Shown here: in pieces, positions 55,018 through 63,516 of the stretch | Position numbering within the stretch: the stretch's first letter is position 1 | Layout of the letters: each line of letters begins with the position of its first letter | Source of the DNA: Nocardia terpenica | Lineage (GTDB): Bacteria; Actinomycetota; Actinomycetes; Mycobacteriales; Mycobacteriaceae | Assembly (NCBI RefSeq): GCF_013186535.1 | Contig: NZ_JABMCZ010000003.1 | Span: 1,302,001-1,366,000, forward strand | Length of the DNA: 64,000 nucleotides | Direction of reading: 5' to 3' | Made by a program: the position numbers and the translations under genes | Notes under the pieces: model-generated | The model's input: only the letters and a program-made list of their open reading frames with translations | Databases searched by the model: none | Told to the model about the DNA's origin: nothing

Positions 55018-55245
55018 GTGGAGGTCAAGATCGGTATTTCGGATAGCCCGCGCGAGCTGGTGATCTCCAGCTCGCAGACCCCCGAGGAGGTCGAGGCGGC
55101 GGTGTCCGGCGCGCTGCAGGGCAAGGACAGCGTCGTGTCGCTGACCGACGAGAAGGGCCGCAAATACCTGATCCAGGCCGCCAAGGTCGCCTACGTGGAG
55201 ATCGGCACCTCGACCAGCGGCCGCGTCGGCTTCGCCGCCGTCTAG
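55018..55245 (+). CDS. DUF3107 protein (TB9.4-like)
   Basis: The 75-residue protein starts V-E-V-K-I-G-I-S-D-S-P-R-E-L and ends Y-V-E-I-G-T-S-T-S-G-R-V-G-F, as in actinobacterial DUF3107. Function unknown. AGGAGG lies 6 nt before GTG 55018. It converges on fasR. Confidence 0.88.
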   Translation: MEVKIGISDSPRELVISSSQTPEEVEAAVSGALQGKDSVVSLTDEKGRKYLIQAAKVAYVEIGTSTSGRVGFAAV

Positions 55246-55381
55246 GCTAGTCCGCCTCTCCGCGTTTTTTGGCCATACCAGTTGGGTGACACGGGAGTTG
55301 GTCACAGGTCTTGCGTGGGGTGCCCGGCTGAGTTCTGGGCGTACCCGGCGAGTTACCCGTGTTCTTTCGAAATCAGTTGTT

Positions 55382-55412
55382 CCGGTGCGTAACTCAAAGG
55401 GTTACGCACCGG
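55382..55412. terminator. Bidirectional hairpin between DUF3107 gene and fasR
   Basis: CCGGTGCGTAAC and GTTACGCACCGG form a perfect 12-bp stem with a 7-nt loop between the convergent stops (55245 and 55431). Lack of T-runs on both sides fits actinobacterial GC-stem terminators. Confidence 0.7.
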
Positions 55413-55430
55413 GCAAATGAGTCGGGGTCG

Positions 55431-56093
55431 TCAGCCTTGGCGGACCGGCACGTGGGACAGGCCGCCCCAGCACAGCTGGACCGTGGTGTCGACTGCCTCT
55501 TCCTTCGGAATCGGGCGGTCGGCCTCCAGCCAGTAGCGGGCGGTGATCTGGCTGGCGCCGACCAGGCCCACGGCCAGGATGCGGGCGCGGTAGGGATCGA
55601 GGCCGGAGTCGTGGGCGACGAGGTCGAAGACCGCGTCCACGCACGCCTCGGTGGCCTGCTCGACCCGGCGCTGCACCTGCGGCTCGCTGGTCAGGTCGGA
55701 CTCGAAAACCAGGCGGAAGCCCTGGGTCTCGTGATCGACGAAGTCGAAGTACGCCTGCACGGCCGCGCGGACGCGCTGGCGGTTGTCGGTGGTGGAGCGC
55801 AGGGCCTGGCGCACGCTGGAGACCAGCACGTCGCTGTAGTTCTGCAGCACCGCGAGGTACAGCTCGAGTTTGCTCGAGAAGTGCTGGTACAGAACTGGTT
55901 TGGACACTCCTGCGCACTGCGAGATCTCGTCCATGCCGGCCGCGTGGTAGCCGCGCAGCACGAAGACCTCGCTGGCCGCCGCGAGCAGTTGGGCGCGGCG
56001 GGCGTCGCGGGGCAGGCGAGTTCCGCGCTTGCTCGGTGCCATGGCCTCGGGCGACAGTCGATTGGACGTCATCCGGTCCACGAGGTCAGTCAT
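55431..56093 (-). CDS. fasR: TetR-family regulator FasR
   Basis: The 220-residue protein corresponds to mycobacterial FasR (Rv3208), which activates the fas-acpS operon of fatty-acid synthase I and senses acyl-CoA. Matching segments are L-P-R-D-A-R-R-A-Q-L-L, G-Y-H-A-A-G-M-D-E-I, A-G-V-S-K-P-V-L-Y-Q-H-F-S-S-K-L and the final W-G-G-L-S-H-V-P. ATG 56093 has GGAGAA about 7 nt before it. The neighbouring DUF3107 and DUF3152 genes are conserved company. The direct repeats at 56287-56322 lie in the shared divergent region. Confidence 0.9.
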   Translation of the reverse strand: MTDLVDRMTSNRLSPEAMAPSKRGTRLPRDARRAQLLAAASEVFVLRGYHAAGMDEISQCAGVSKPVLYQHFSSKLELYLAVLQNYSDVLVSSVRQALRSTTDNRQRVRAAVQAYFDFVDHETQGFRLVFESDLTSEPQVQRRVEQATEACVDAVFDLVAHDSGLDPYRARILAVGLVGASQITARYWLEADRPIPKEEAVDTTVQLCWGGLSHVPVRQG

Positions 56094-56286
56094 TTCGGTT
56101 CTCCCAATCGATTCCCGGCGGTAATAAGGACGTGCACGGGTATCTGTCGAACGATACTCGCACAGCGTGTGGCGTGCAGACGCTCGGACCACTATGCCCG
56201 AGGCGCACCGCGTCCGTGCGCACTTTGCCCGAGGGGCACGCGGACCGCCCCGCCATCTTGTTGGCAATCTGTCAGTAACCGGCGGT

Positions 56287-56322
56287 CGTGAGAAATCTCG
56301 CACAGCCGTGAGAAATCTCGCA
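56287..56322. promoter_or_regulatory. Two direct CGTGAGAAATCTCGCA boxes, 20 bp apart
   Basis: The identical 16-mer CGTGAGAAATCTCGCA occurs at 56287-56302 and 56307-56322; the 20-bp step puts both on the same DNA face. Each holds the inverted GAGA-AA-TCTC. They lie 63-98 bp before the DUF3152 start and about 200 bp before fasR. Confidence 0.6.
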
Positions 56323-56384
56323 ACCCCTACGGCTCAGGATAGGTCCGGGAGTGCCACCGGACCGGTTGTGAGACGCTGAGGTAC

Positions 56385-57494
56385 GTGACCGACCAACGGG
56401 GCAGACCCACCGACGGGCGCGATTCGCGCCGCCCCGTGGGCGCCGGCGCGTCGCGAGCGAATGCCCCCGGGTCGAAACGCAAGGGCAAACAGCAGGTGGA
56501 AGTGTACGACCCGCTCGGCCTGTACGACGAGGATGCCCGGTGGGACGGCGTGGCATCGCATCAGCCGCTGCGGGCGAGCTGGGATCCGACCGCCTCGGAC
56601 GCGCGGACGCGTCCGGACCGGGACACCCGCAAGCGGAACGCGCTGAGCCGCTTCGTACACGCCTACGGCTGGCGGGCCTACGCGCTGCCGGTGCTGTTCG
56701 TGATCACCGTGCTGGTCGCCGTGGACGCGGTCAAGGGGGGTGGCGATTCGACCGGGTCGGGCGTGCCCGGACTGGGACGGCTGAGCCAGCGCACGGACCG
56801 GGCGGGCATCATCGGCGCGCCGCCCAAGGGAGACGGCAAATTCGCGGGCGACCTGCCCACCGGGGCGCTGCCCGAGGGCGGTCCGTTCGCCGAAACCGGC
56901 ATGGGCACTTGGCATGTGGTGCCCGGTACCGCCGCGCCCGTGGGCGCGGCCCAGGCGCACATGTTCACCTATACCGTCGAGATCGAGAACGGCATCGACA
57001 CCTCGGGAATCGGCGGTGACGATTCGGTGGCGAAGATGGTGGAGGCCACGCTCGCGAATCCGAAGAGCTGGACCCACGATCCCCGATTCGGTTTCCGCCG
57101 CGTCGATTCCGGCGATCCGGACTTCCGCGTCTCGCTCACCTCGCGCCAGACCACCAAGGGCGCCTGCGGTTTCGAGATCCCGATCGACTCCTCCTGCTAC
57201 AACTCCGATCTCGGCCGGGTGGTGCTGTCGGAGGTGCGCTGGGTGCGCGGGGCGCTGGCCTTCGAGGGCGATATCGGCTCGTATCGGCAGTACCAGATCA
57301 ATCACGAGGTCGGGCACGCCATCGGCTACCACGAGCACCAGCCGTGCGAGACCGACGGCGGCCTGGCGCCGGTGATGATGCAGCAGACCTTCGGCACCCG
57401 CAACAACGAGATCGCCGCCCTCGACCCGCACGGCGTGGTTCCGATGGACGGCAAGAAGTGCCGGTTCAATCCGTGGCCCTATCCCCGGAGGTGA
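56385..57494 (+). CDS. Membrane-anchored DUF3152 metallopeptidase-like protein (Rv3207c-like)
   Basis: The 369 residues comprise a charged cytoplasmic part, one membrane helix (about 96-112), a Pro/Gly linker and an exported domain (about 175-365). That domain has H-E-V-G-H-A-I-G-Y-H-E-H-Q, a zincin H-E-x-x-H-x-x-G-x-x-H motif, and conserved Cys pairs. Zinc peptidase activity is predicted from the motif, not shown. GTG 56385 follows GAGG. Confidence 0.85.
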   Translation: MTDQRGRPTDGRDSRRPVGAGASRANAPGSKRKGKQQVEVYDPLGLYDEDARWDGVASHQPLRASWDPTASDARTRPDRDTRKRNALSRFVHAYGWRAYALPVLFVITVLVAVDAVKGGGDSTGSGVPGLGRLSQRTDRAGIIGAPPKGDGKFAGDLPTGALPEGGPFAETGMGTWHVVPGTAAPVGAAQAHMFTYTVEIENGIDTSGIGGDDSVAKMVEATLANPKSWTHDPRFGFRRVDSGDPDFRVSLTSRQTTKGACGFEIPIDSSCYNSDLGRVVLSEVRWVRGALAFEGDIGSYRQYQINHEVGHAIGYHEHQPCETDGGLAPVMMQQTFGTRNNEIAALDPHGVVPMDGKKCRFNPWPYPRR

Positions 57495-57618
57495 GAATCC
57501 GCGCCGGTCACCACTGGGGCAGGATGGGCGGGGAAGAACGATCCGATTCGTCGTGTTGCACCGGTCAGCGTTGCCGCGAGGCGTGTCATGGCGAAGTCGA
57601 TTCGAGGAGTCCGAGGAC

Positions 57619-58803
57619 GTGTCATCAGCAAAGTCCCTGCCGCCACTGGTAGAACCGGCCGCGGAGCTGACCAAGGATGAGGTCGCCCGCTACAGTCGGC
57701 ACCTGATCATCCCGGATCTCGGGATGGACGGGCAGAAACGCCTGAAAAACGCCAAGGTGCTGGTGATCGGCGCGGGCGGGCTGGGCTCGCCGGCGCTGCT
57801 GTACCTGGCCGCGGCCGGGGTCGGCACGCTGGGCATCGTGGAGTTCGACGAGGTGGACGCCTCCAATCTGCAGCGGCAGATCATCCACGGCGAATCCGAT
57901 ATCGGCCGGTCCAAGGCCGACAGCGCGCGCGAGTCGATCCTCGAGATCAATTCCGGAATCACGGTGCGGCTGCACAAGATTCGCCTGGAGCCGGAGAACG
58001 CGGTCGAGCTGTTCGCCGAGTACGACCTGATCGTCGACGGCACCGACAACTTCGCCACCCGCTACCTGGTCAACGACGCCGCCGTGCTGGCGGGCAAACC
58101 GTACGTCTGGGGCTCGATCTACCGGTTCGAGGGCCAGGTGTCGGTGTTCTGGGAGGACGCCCCCGACGGCCGCGGCATCAACTACCGCGACCTGTACCCG
58201 GAGGCGCCGCCGCCGGGCATGGTGCCCTCCTGCGCCGAGGGCGGCGTGCTGGGCGTGCTGTGCGCGTCGATCGGGTCGGTCATGGTCACCGAGGCGATCA
58301 AGCTGATCACCGGCATCGGCGAGTCGCTGCTGGGCCGCCTCATGGTCTACGACGCCCTGGACATGAACTACCGCACCATCAAGCTGCGCCGCGACCCGGA
58401 GCGGCAGCCCATCACCGAGCTCATCGACTACGAGGCGTTCTGCGGCGTGGTGTCGGAGGAGGGGCAGGCCGCGGCCGCCGGGTCCACCGTCACCGCGCGC
58501 GAGCTGAAGGAGATGCTCGACGCGGGCAAGGATGTCGCGATCATCGACGTGCGCGAGCCGGTGGAGTGGGACATCGTCCGCATCGAGGGCGCGACGCTGA
58601 TTCCCAAGGACCGCATCCTGTCCGGCGAGGCGCTGGCCGAGCTGCCGCAGAACCGGCCGATCGTGCTGCACTGCAAGTCCGGTGTGCGCTCGGCCGAGGC
58701 GCTGGCCGCGCTGAAGCGGGCCGGTTTCTCCGACGCCACGCACCTGCAGGGCGGAATTCTGGCCTGGGCCAAGCAGGTCGACCCCTCGCTGCCGGTGTAC
58801 TGA
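57619..58803 (+). CDS. moeZ: Adenylyltransferase/sulfurtransferase MoeZ
   Basis: MoeZ adenylates and thiolates small sulfur-carrier proteins (CysO, MoaD and relatives) for cysteine and molybdopterin synthesis. The N-terminal E1-like domain has S-R-H-L-I-I-P, G-A-G-G-L-G-S-P-A, D-x-S-N-L-Q-R-Q and D-G-T-D-N-F-A-T-R. The C-terminal rhodanese domain has the persulfide Cys in L-H-C-K-S-G-V-R-S-A. GTG 57619 gives 394 residues, close to the mycobacterial 392, with AGGAG 9 nt upstream. Confidence 0.93.
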   Translation: MSSAKSLPPLVEPAAELTKDEVARYSRHLIIPDLGMDGQKRLKNAKVLVIGAGGLGSPALLYLAAAGVGTLGIVEFDEVDASNLQRQIIHGESDIGRSKADSARESILEINSGITVRLHKIRLEPENAVELFAEYDLIVDGTDNFATRYLVNDAAVLAGKPYVWGSIYRFEGQVSVFWEDAPDGRGINYRDLYPEAPPPGMVPSCAEGGVLGVLCASIGSVMVTEAIKLITGIGESLLGRLMVYDALDMNYRTIKLRRDPERQPITELIDYEAFCGVVSEEGQAAAAGSTVTARELKEMLDAGKDVAIIDVREPVEWDIVRIEGATLIPKDRILSGEALAELPQNRPIVLHCKSGVRSAEALAALKRAGFSDATHLQGGILAWAKQVDPSLPVY

Positions 58804-58850
58804 CGGCGCGGCGTCGGGGGCGGGCAGGGCACCCGGAGTACCGTACGGCC

Positions 58851-59702
58851 GTGACTAGTGTGGAACCTCCGGAGCACGTGCGGGCCACGTTCGGTCTTCG
58901 CGAAGTGACCCCGGTCGCGCTGGGCGATTGGGACGGCGGCTGGCGGTGCGGTGATGTGGTGCTCAGCCCGGTCGCCGATCATGCGCGAGCCGCCTGGTCG
59001 GCCAAGGTGCGCGAGACACTACAGGTGGACGGTTTGCGGCTGGCCCGCCCGGTGCGCGCCACGGACGGGCGTTACGTCGTATCCGGTTGGCGCGCCGACA
59101 CATTCGTGGAGGGAACCCCCGAACCCCGGCACGACGAGGTGGTTTCGGTCTCGATTCGGCTGCATCGGGCCACCGCGCGGCTGGAGCGGCCGCGGTTTCT
59201 GGCCCAGCAGCCCATCGCGCCGTGGGTGGACGTGGACGTGTTCGTCGCGGCCGATCGCGCCGCGTGGGAGCCGGTGCCGCTGCGCAGCCTGAAGATCGGC
59301 GGCATGCTCCCGGTCGAGTCGCCGGACGGGCAGCGCAGCCTCGAAATGCTCACGCAGCTGGCCACTTTGCGTAAACCCGTGCAGACACCGGCGCAGCTGG
59401 TGCACGGCGATCTGTTCGGCACGGTGCTGTTCTCCGGCGCCTACACGCCCGGCCTGACCGACCTCACCCCGTACTGGCGGCCCGCACCGTGGGCGGCGGG
59501 GGTGATCGTCGTCGACGCGCTCGCGTGGGGCGGCGCCGACGACGGTTTACTGGAGCGCTGGTCGGACCTGCCGGAGTGGCCGCAGATGCTGGTGCGGGCG
59601 GTCATGTTCCGCCTCGCGGTGCACGCCCTGCACCCGCGATCCACCCCGGAGGCCTTCCCCGGCCTGGCCCGCACGGCCGACCGGATCCGATTACTCCTCT
59701 AG
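58851..59702 (+). CDS. TIGR02569-family protein, kinase-like fold possible
   Basis: The 283-residue protein resembles the Rv3205c family, which looks like aminoglycoside-phosphotransferase folds (V-H-G-D-L-F-G-T-V-L, with V-V-D-A-L-A-W-G-G downstream). The usual catalytic H-G-D-x5-N is degenerate, as Asn is replaced by Val/Leu. Activity is therefore unclear. GTG 58851 has no well-spaced ribosome site. Confidence 0.75.
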   Translation: MTSVEPPEHVRATFGLREVTPVALGDWDGGWRCGDVVLSPVADHARAAWSAKVRETLQVDGLRLARPVRATDGRYVVSGWRADTFVEGTPEPRHDEVVSVSIRLHRATARLERPRFLAQQPIAPWVDVDVFVAADRAAWEPVPLRSLKIGGMLPVESPDGQRSLEMLTQLATLRKPVQTPAQLVHGDLFGTVLFSGAYTPGLTDLTPYWRPAPWAAGVIVVDALAWGGADDGLLERWSDLPEWPQMLVRAVMFRLAVHALHPRSTPEAFPGLARTADRIRLLL

Positions 59703-59714
59703 CCCGTCATCCCA

Positions 59715-59765
59715 GTTCCCGGCATGCCCCAATCTCTTGTTCCCGGCGTGCTTTTGGCCGGGAAC
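59715..59765. repeat. Family 1 repeat, locus E: half-unit plus hairpin
   Basis: A 24-bp half-unit beginning GTTCCCGGCATGC (59715-59738) precedes a hairpin at 59739-59765 with arms GTTCCCGGC/GCCGGGAAC and loop GTGCTTTTG. The narK stop codon shares the last base. Confidence 0.88.
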
Positions 59766-61240
59766 TAGACATTCGCATAAGCCAACGAAGGCACCCGATC
59801 CACCGCGAACGATGTCCGCAGGTAGAACCACCAGGTCACCCCGCCCATCACCAGGAATGCCGCCGCGTAGGCCCAGAAGGCAGGGGCCATGCTGCCGTGA
59901 AAGTGCAGTGTGGACTCGCGCAGCGCCTGCTGCAGCACCCATCCGCCCGCCGCGCCGATCGCGCCGACGACACCGATCGCCGCGCCGCCCTGGCGCTTGG
60001 CCGCCATCGCCGCCTCCTCCGGATCCCGGCCCGCCTCGCTGGCCCGCCGCCGCGCCTGCGCGCCGAAGATCGAGGGGATCATCCGGTAGGTCGAGCCGTT
60101 GCCGATGCCGGTCAGCACGAACAGCAGCAGGAACGAAATCAGGTACAGCGGAAAGCTCTTCGCCGACAGCGACGCCACGATCAACGCCGTCGCCACCGCC
60201 ATGCCGCCGAAGACGCCGACGGTGATGCGCGCCCCGGACAGCCGGTCGGCGATCCAGCCGCCGAACGGGCGGCTCAGCGAGCCCACGAACGCGCCCAGGA
60301 AGGCCAGATTGCCGAGGGTGCTCATCCAGCCGATCTTCGCCAGGTCCGGGAAGTTCGATTTGATCAGCGTCGGGAAGGCGAAGGAGAACCCGATGAACGA
60401 GCCGAAGGTGCCGACGTAGAGCACCGACATGATCCAGGTGTGCCGGTTGGTCAGCGCCAGCCGGTAGGAGCTGCCGTCGGCCCTGGCGCCCGTGATCGAG
60501 TCCATATAGCGCAGCGCGGCGGCCATGGCGACCAGGATGAACGGAATCCACATCAGCACCGCGAGCGTGATGCCGAATCGGTAGCCGGCCGCGTCCTTGG
60601 CCATGATGTGCGTGCCGAGGGTGATGATCAGCGGCACGAACAGCTGGGTCTGGGCGACGCCGAGGTTACCGCCGGCGGCGTTGATGCCCAGGGCCGCACC
60701 CTTTTTCCCCTCGGGGAAGAAGAAGTTGATATTGGCCATCGAGGACGAGAAGTTACCGCCGCCGACACCCGCCAGCGCGGCCAGCACCAGGAAAACCCAG
60801 AACGGTGTGCCGGGCCGGTTCACGAAATACGCCAGGCCCACCGTCGGCACCAGCAACATGCCCGCGCTGAACACCGTGAAGGCCCGGCCGCCGAATTTCG
60901 GAATGGCGAAGGTGTACGGAATGCGCAGCGCCGCACCGACCAGTGTGGGGGTGGAGGTGAGCAGCAGCGAATTGCCCACGGCCACCGGATTTCCCTTGCC
61001 GAGCCCGTCCAGGAATTCGAATCCCGCCGAGCCCATGGCGGTGACCACGCTGGCCCACAGCACCCAGATGCTGAAGCCCAGATTCTCGGCGAAGACGGAC
61101 AGGCCCAGGTTCTTGCGCGCGGTCTGCCGCCCGCCGTTCTCCCAGAATGTCTCGTTGTCCGGCTCCCAGCGGTCGAGCCAACGTCCCCGCCGGGAATAGC
61201 TGAAGGTGTCCGCGGAGGCGGCCACGGCATCGGTGGTCAT
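59765..61240 (-). CDS. narK: Nitrate/nitrite MFS transporter (NarK/NNP family)
   Basis: The 491-residue carrier has the two nitrate-signature regions, A-G-V-G-G-G-N-F-S-S-S-M-A-N-I and G-I-G-N-G-S-T-Y-R-M-I-P, and 12 predicted spans. It begins with a cytoplasmic stretch W-x-P-x-x-x-x-F-W-E as in actinobacterial NarK. ATG 61240 follows AGAGGA by 5 nt. It imports nitrate or exports nitrite beside a nitrite reductase gene. Confidence 0.9.
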   Translation of the reverse strand: MTTDAVAASADTFSYSRRGRWLDRWEPDNETFWENGGRQTARKNLGLSVFAENLGFSIWVLWASVVTAMGSAGFEFLDGLGKGNPVAVGNSLLLTSTPTLVGAALRIPYTFAIPKFGGRAFTVFSAGMLLVPTVGLAYFVNRPGTPFWVFLVLAALAGVGGGNFSSSMANINFFFPEGKKGAALGINAAGGNLGVAQTQLFVPLIITLGTHIMAKDAAGYRFGITLAVLMWIPFILVAMAAALRYMDSITGARADGSSYRLALTNRHTWIMSVLYVGTFGSFIGFSFAFPTLIKSNFPDLAKIGWMSTLGNLAFLGAFVGSLSRPFGGWIADRLSGARITVGVFGGMAVATALIVASLSAKSFPLYLISFLLLFVLTGIGNGSTYRMIPSIFGAQARRRASEAGRDPEEAAMAAKRQGGAAIGVVGAIGAAGGWVLQQALRESTLHFHGSMAPAFWAYAAAFLVMGGVTWWFYLRTSFAVDRVPSLAYANV

Positions 61241-61401
61241 CGAAGTCCTCTCGAGGCTGGGTACGACCGACCGAGCAGACGACGAGCAACCGATCCCCAT
61301 CGTCCCTGCGGTCGGTAGGAGCGTAGGAATCGGTCGTTACGCCCGCGTGGCATGACGACCAAATCTCACTCACCCGGGAGAGGGCAGGGCGGTGAGGTCC
61401 G

Positions 61402-62076
61402 TCAGTAGTCCGGGTATTCCGCGATCAGTGAACTCAGAAAGCATTTGGCCGCGCGGGCCGCGCGCTCGGGGTCGCCGTCGATGATCGCGTGCACCAGTTC
61501 GGCATGCTCGGCGTGGAAGGAATCACCGGATTTGGCTGTGTGGGTGCGGATTCCCTGCTCGATCACGGGCAGCAGGGAATCGTAGAATTCCAGGTACACG
61601 GCGTTGTGACTGGCCACGACGATGGCCCGGTGCAGTTCCACATCGGCGTCGATGGGGGCGGTGTTCTCCTCGTCCCACGCCTGCCTGCGCTCCTCCAGCA
61701 GGCGCAGCAGGGTGGCGATGTCGGACTCGTCGCGCCGCTGGGCGGCCAGGCGCGCGGCGGTGGTGTCGAGGGCCTGGCGCAGCTCCAGCACGTCGCGCTG
61801 CTGGGCGTCGGCGAAATACTTGGCCAGCGTGCCGCCTAGGTCCGAAATCGCGGTCACGTAGGTGCCCGAGCCCTGACGGCGCTCCAGCATCCCGGCATGG
61901 ACGAGGGCCTGCACCGCCTCGCGGACGGTGTTGCGGCCGGTGCCGGTGAGTTCGGTCAGCTCCGGTTCGGTGGGGATTCGGGAGCCGACGGCCCAACGGC
62001 CGGAACGGATTTCGGCACGCAGCTGATCGGTCACCTGGGCGATGAGGCTGGTGCGGCGGACGGGTTGCACGCCCAT
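61402..62076 (-). CDS. GntR-family regulator with FCD domain
   Basis: The 224-residue protein has the GntR winged helix (V-T-D-Q-L-R-A-E-I-R-S-G-R-W, then G-R-N-T-V-R-E-A-V-Q-A-L) and an FCD domain with D-V-E-L-H-R-A and F-H-A-E-H-A-E-L. ATG 62076 is the start. It is divergent from the CynX-type gene, with the operator at 62115-62129 between them, and precedes narK. Confidence 0.86.
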   Translation of the reverse strand: MGVQPVRRTSLIAQVTDQLRAEIRSGRWAVGSRIPTEPELTELTGTGRNTVREAVQALVHAGMLERRQGSGTYVTAISDLGGTLAKYFADAQQRDVLELRQALDTTAARLAAQRRDESDIATLLRLLEERRQAWDEENTAPIDADVELHRAIVVASHNAVYLEFYDSLLPVIEQGIRTHTAKSGDSFHAEHAELVHAIIDGDPERAARAAKCFLSSLIAEYPDY

Positions 62077-62098
62077 AGAGTACCCCGCGTCACATGAC

Positions 62099-62135
62099 TT
62101 GCCTCCCATCATCCAATCATCCTATGATTTCGCGG
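62099..62135 (+). promoter_or_regulatory. Leaderless promoter with overlapping palindromic operator
   Basis: TTGCCT (62099-62104), an 18-nt spacer and TATGAT (62123-62128) form a good promoter whose start would fall on GTG 62135, the first codon. AATCAT-CCT-ATGATT (62115-62129) is a perfect inverted repeat covering the -10 box, so a bound GntR protein would block initiation. Confidence 0.65.
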
Positions 62136-63376
62136 TGCCAGTAACCGTTGAGCAGACGAACAGTAGTGTCGACCGCCGCCGTGCCCTGTTGGGTGGGCGG
62201 CTGCTGGTGCTCGCCGCGATCGTCATGTCGGCGTTCACGCTGCGGCTCGCGGTGACCGCGTTCACCCCGCTCGCCGAGCGGATCGGCCACGACGTCGGCT
62301 ATTCCACCGCCATCGTCGGCGTCTTCGGCATGATCCCGACCGCGATGTTCGCGCTCGCGGGCGTGCTGACCCCGATCCTGGTGGGCCGGTTCGGCCTGGA
62401 GCGCACCGTGCTGATCGCGATGCTGATGGCCGGTGCCGGGCAGGCATTGCGCGCCGTCATGCCCGATACCTGGGAGCTGCTGGTGTTCTCCGCGCTGGCG
62501 CTGTCCGGCATGGGCATCGGCAATGTGGTGATCCCGCCGCTGGTCAAGCGGTACTTCGCCGACCGGCTGGCGGTGCTGAGCTCGGTGTACATCACGATGG
62601 TGCAGATCGGCACGGTGGTCCCGGCGCTGATCGCGGTGCCGGTGGCCGATTCGCACGGCTGGCGGATCTCGCTGGGGCTGTGGGCGCTGTTCCCCTTGGC
62701 GGCCGCGGTGCCGTGGATCGGCGTGCTGCGCGACCGTCGCGGCCACGACGAGGCCGACAAGACCGCGCTGCCCGCGGACCCGCACGAGGCCGACGGCAGG
62801 GTGTGGCGCTCCCCGCTGGCCTGGGGCATGGCGGGCATGTTCGGCATGACCTCGCTCATCACCTACGCCATGTTCACCTGGCTGCCCAAGATCTTCGTCG
62901 ACGCCGGGGCCAGCGCGGCGTTCGGCGGCACCATGGTCGGCGTGTTCTCGTTCATCGGCCTGGCCGCCGCGTTCACCGCGCCGACGATCACGGCGAAGGT
63001 GCGCAATCCGTTCCCGATCGTGATCGGTTGTGCCGTCGCGTATATCGCGGCGTTCATCGGGCTGCTGAGCGCGCCGATGGCCGCGCCGTGGCTGTGGGTG
63101 CTGCTGCTGGGCCTGGGCCCGAGCACCTTCCCGATGGCGCTGACCCTGATCAACCTGCGCACCCGCACCCAGGTCGGCTCGGCCGCCCTGTCCGGCTTCA
63201 CCCAGGGCCTCGGCTACACCGTCGCCTGCGTCGGCCCCCTCCTGTTCGGCGTCCTGCACAGCATCGACGGCGGCTGGGGCTCCCCCTTCGCCCTGCTCGG
63301 CATCGCCGTGGTCGTGCTGCTGGTGGGCGCCTGGCAGGCCTGCAAGCCGCGGGTGCTCGAGGACACCTGGAAGTAA
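62135..63376 (+). CDS. MFS transporter, CynX/NimT family
   Basis: The 413-residue carrier has 12 predicted spans and resembles cyanate/nitroimidazole-type permeases (F-T-P-L-A-E-R-I, G-M-G-I-G-N-V-V-I-P-P-L-V-K-R-Y). The substrate is unknown; placement between narK and nirB suggests a nitrogenous compound. GTG 62135 fits a leaderless transcript. Control by the divergent GntR is likely. Confidence 0.85.
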   Translation: MPVTVEQTNSSVDRRRALLGGRLLVLAAIVMSAFTLRLAVTAFTPLAERIGHDVGYSTAIVGVFGMIPTAMFALAGVLTPILVGRFGLERTVLIAMLMAGAGQALRAVMPDTWELLVFSALALSGMGIGNVVIPPLVKRYFADRLAVLSSVYITMVQIGTVVPALIAVPVADSHGWRISLGLWALFPLAAAVPWIGVLRDRRGHDEADKTALPADPHEADGRVWRSPLAWGMAGMFGMTSLITYAMFTWLPKIFVDAGASAAFGGTMVGVFSFIGLAAAFTAPTITAKVRNPFPIVIGCAVAYIAAFIGLLSAPMAAPWLWVLLLGLGPSTFPMALTLINLRTRTQVGSAALSGFTQGLGYTVACVGPLLFGVLHSIDGGWGSPFALLGIAVVVLLVGAWQACKPRVLEDTWK

Positions 63377-63393
63377 GTCCGCCAGCCGCGGCA

Positions 63394-63431
63394 GGTTGCT
63401 CACGCCTCCTCGTTCCGGCCCGTGAGCAACC
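63394..63431. terminator. Hairpin after the CynX-type gene
   Basis: GGTTGCTCACG and CGTGAGCAACC form an 11-bp stem with a 16-nt loop, 18 bp after the stop, between this gene and nirB. Confidence 0.65.
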
Positions 63432-63516
63432 GTTGACGCCGCGGTGATGTCGCGCAGCATCGCCGCAATACCCGTTTCCTACCGTGGGGCCAACCGGAAA
63501 GTCAGGAGGCTCCAGC

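Noticed and set aside
61241..63516. GlnR boxes upstream of narK or nirB
   Set aside because: Only isolated half-matches (GTAAC, GAAAC) were found without the 6-nt spacing of paired half-sites.
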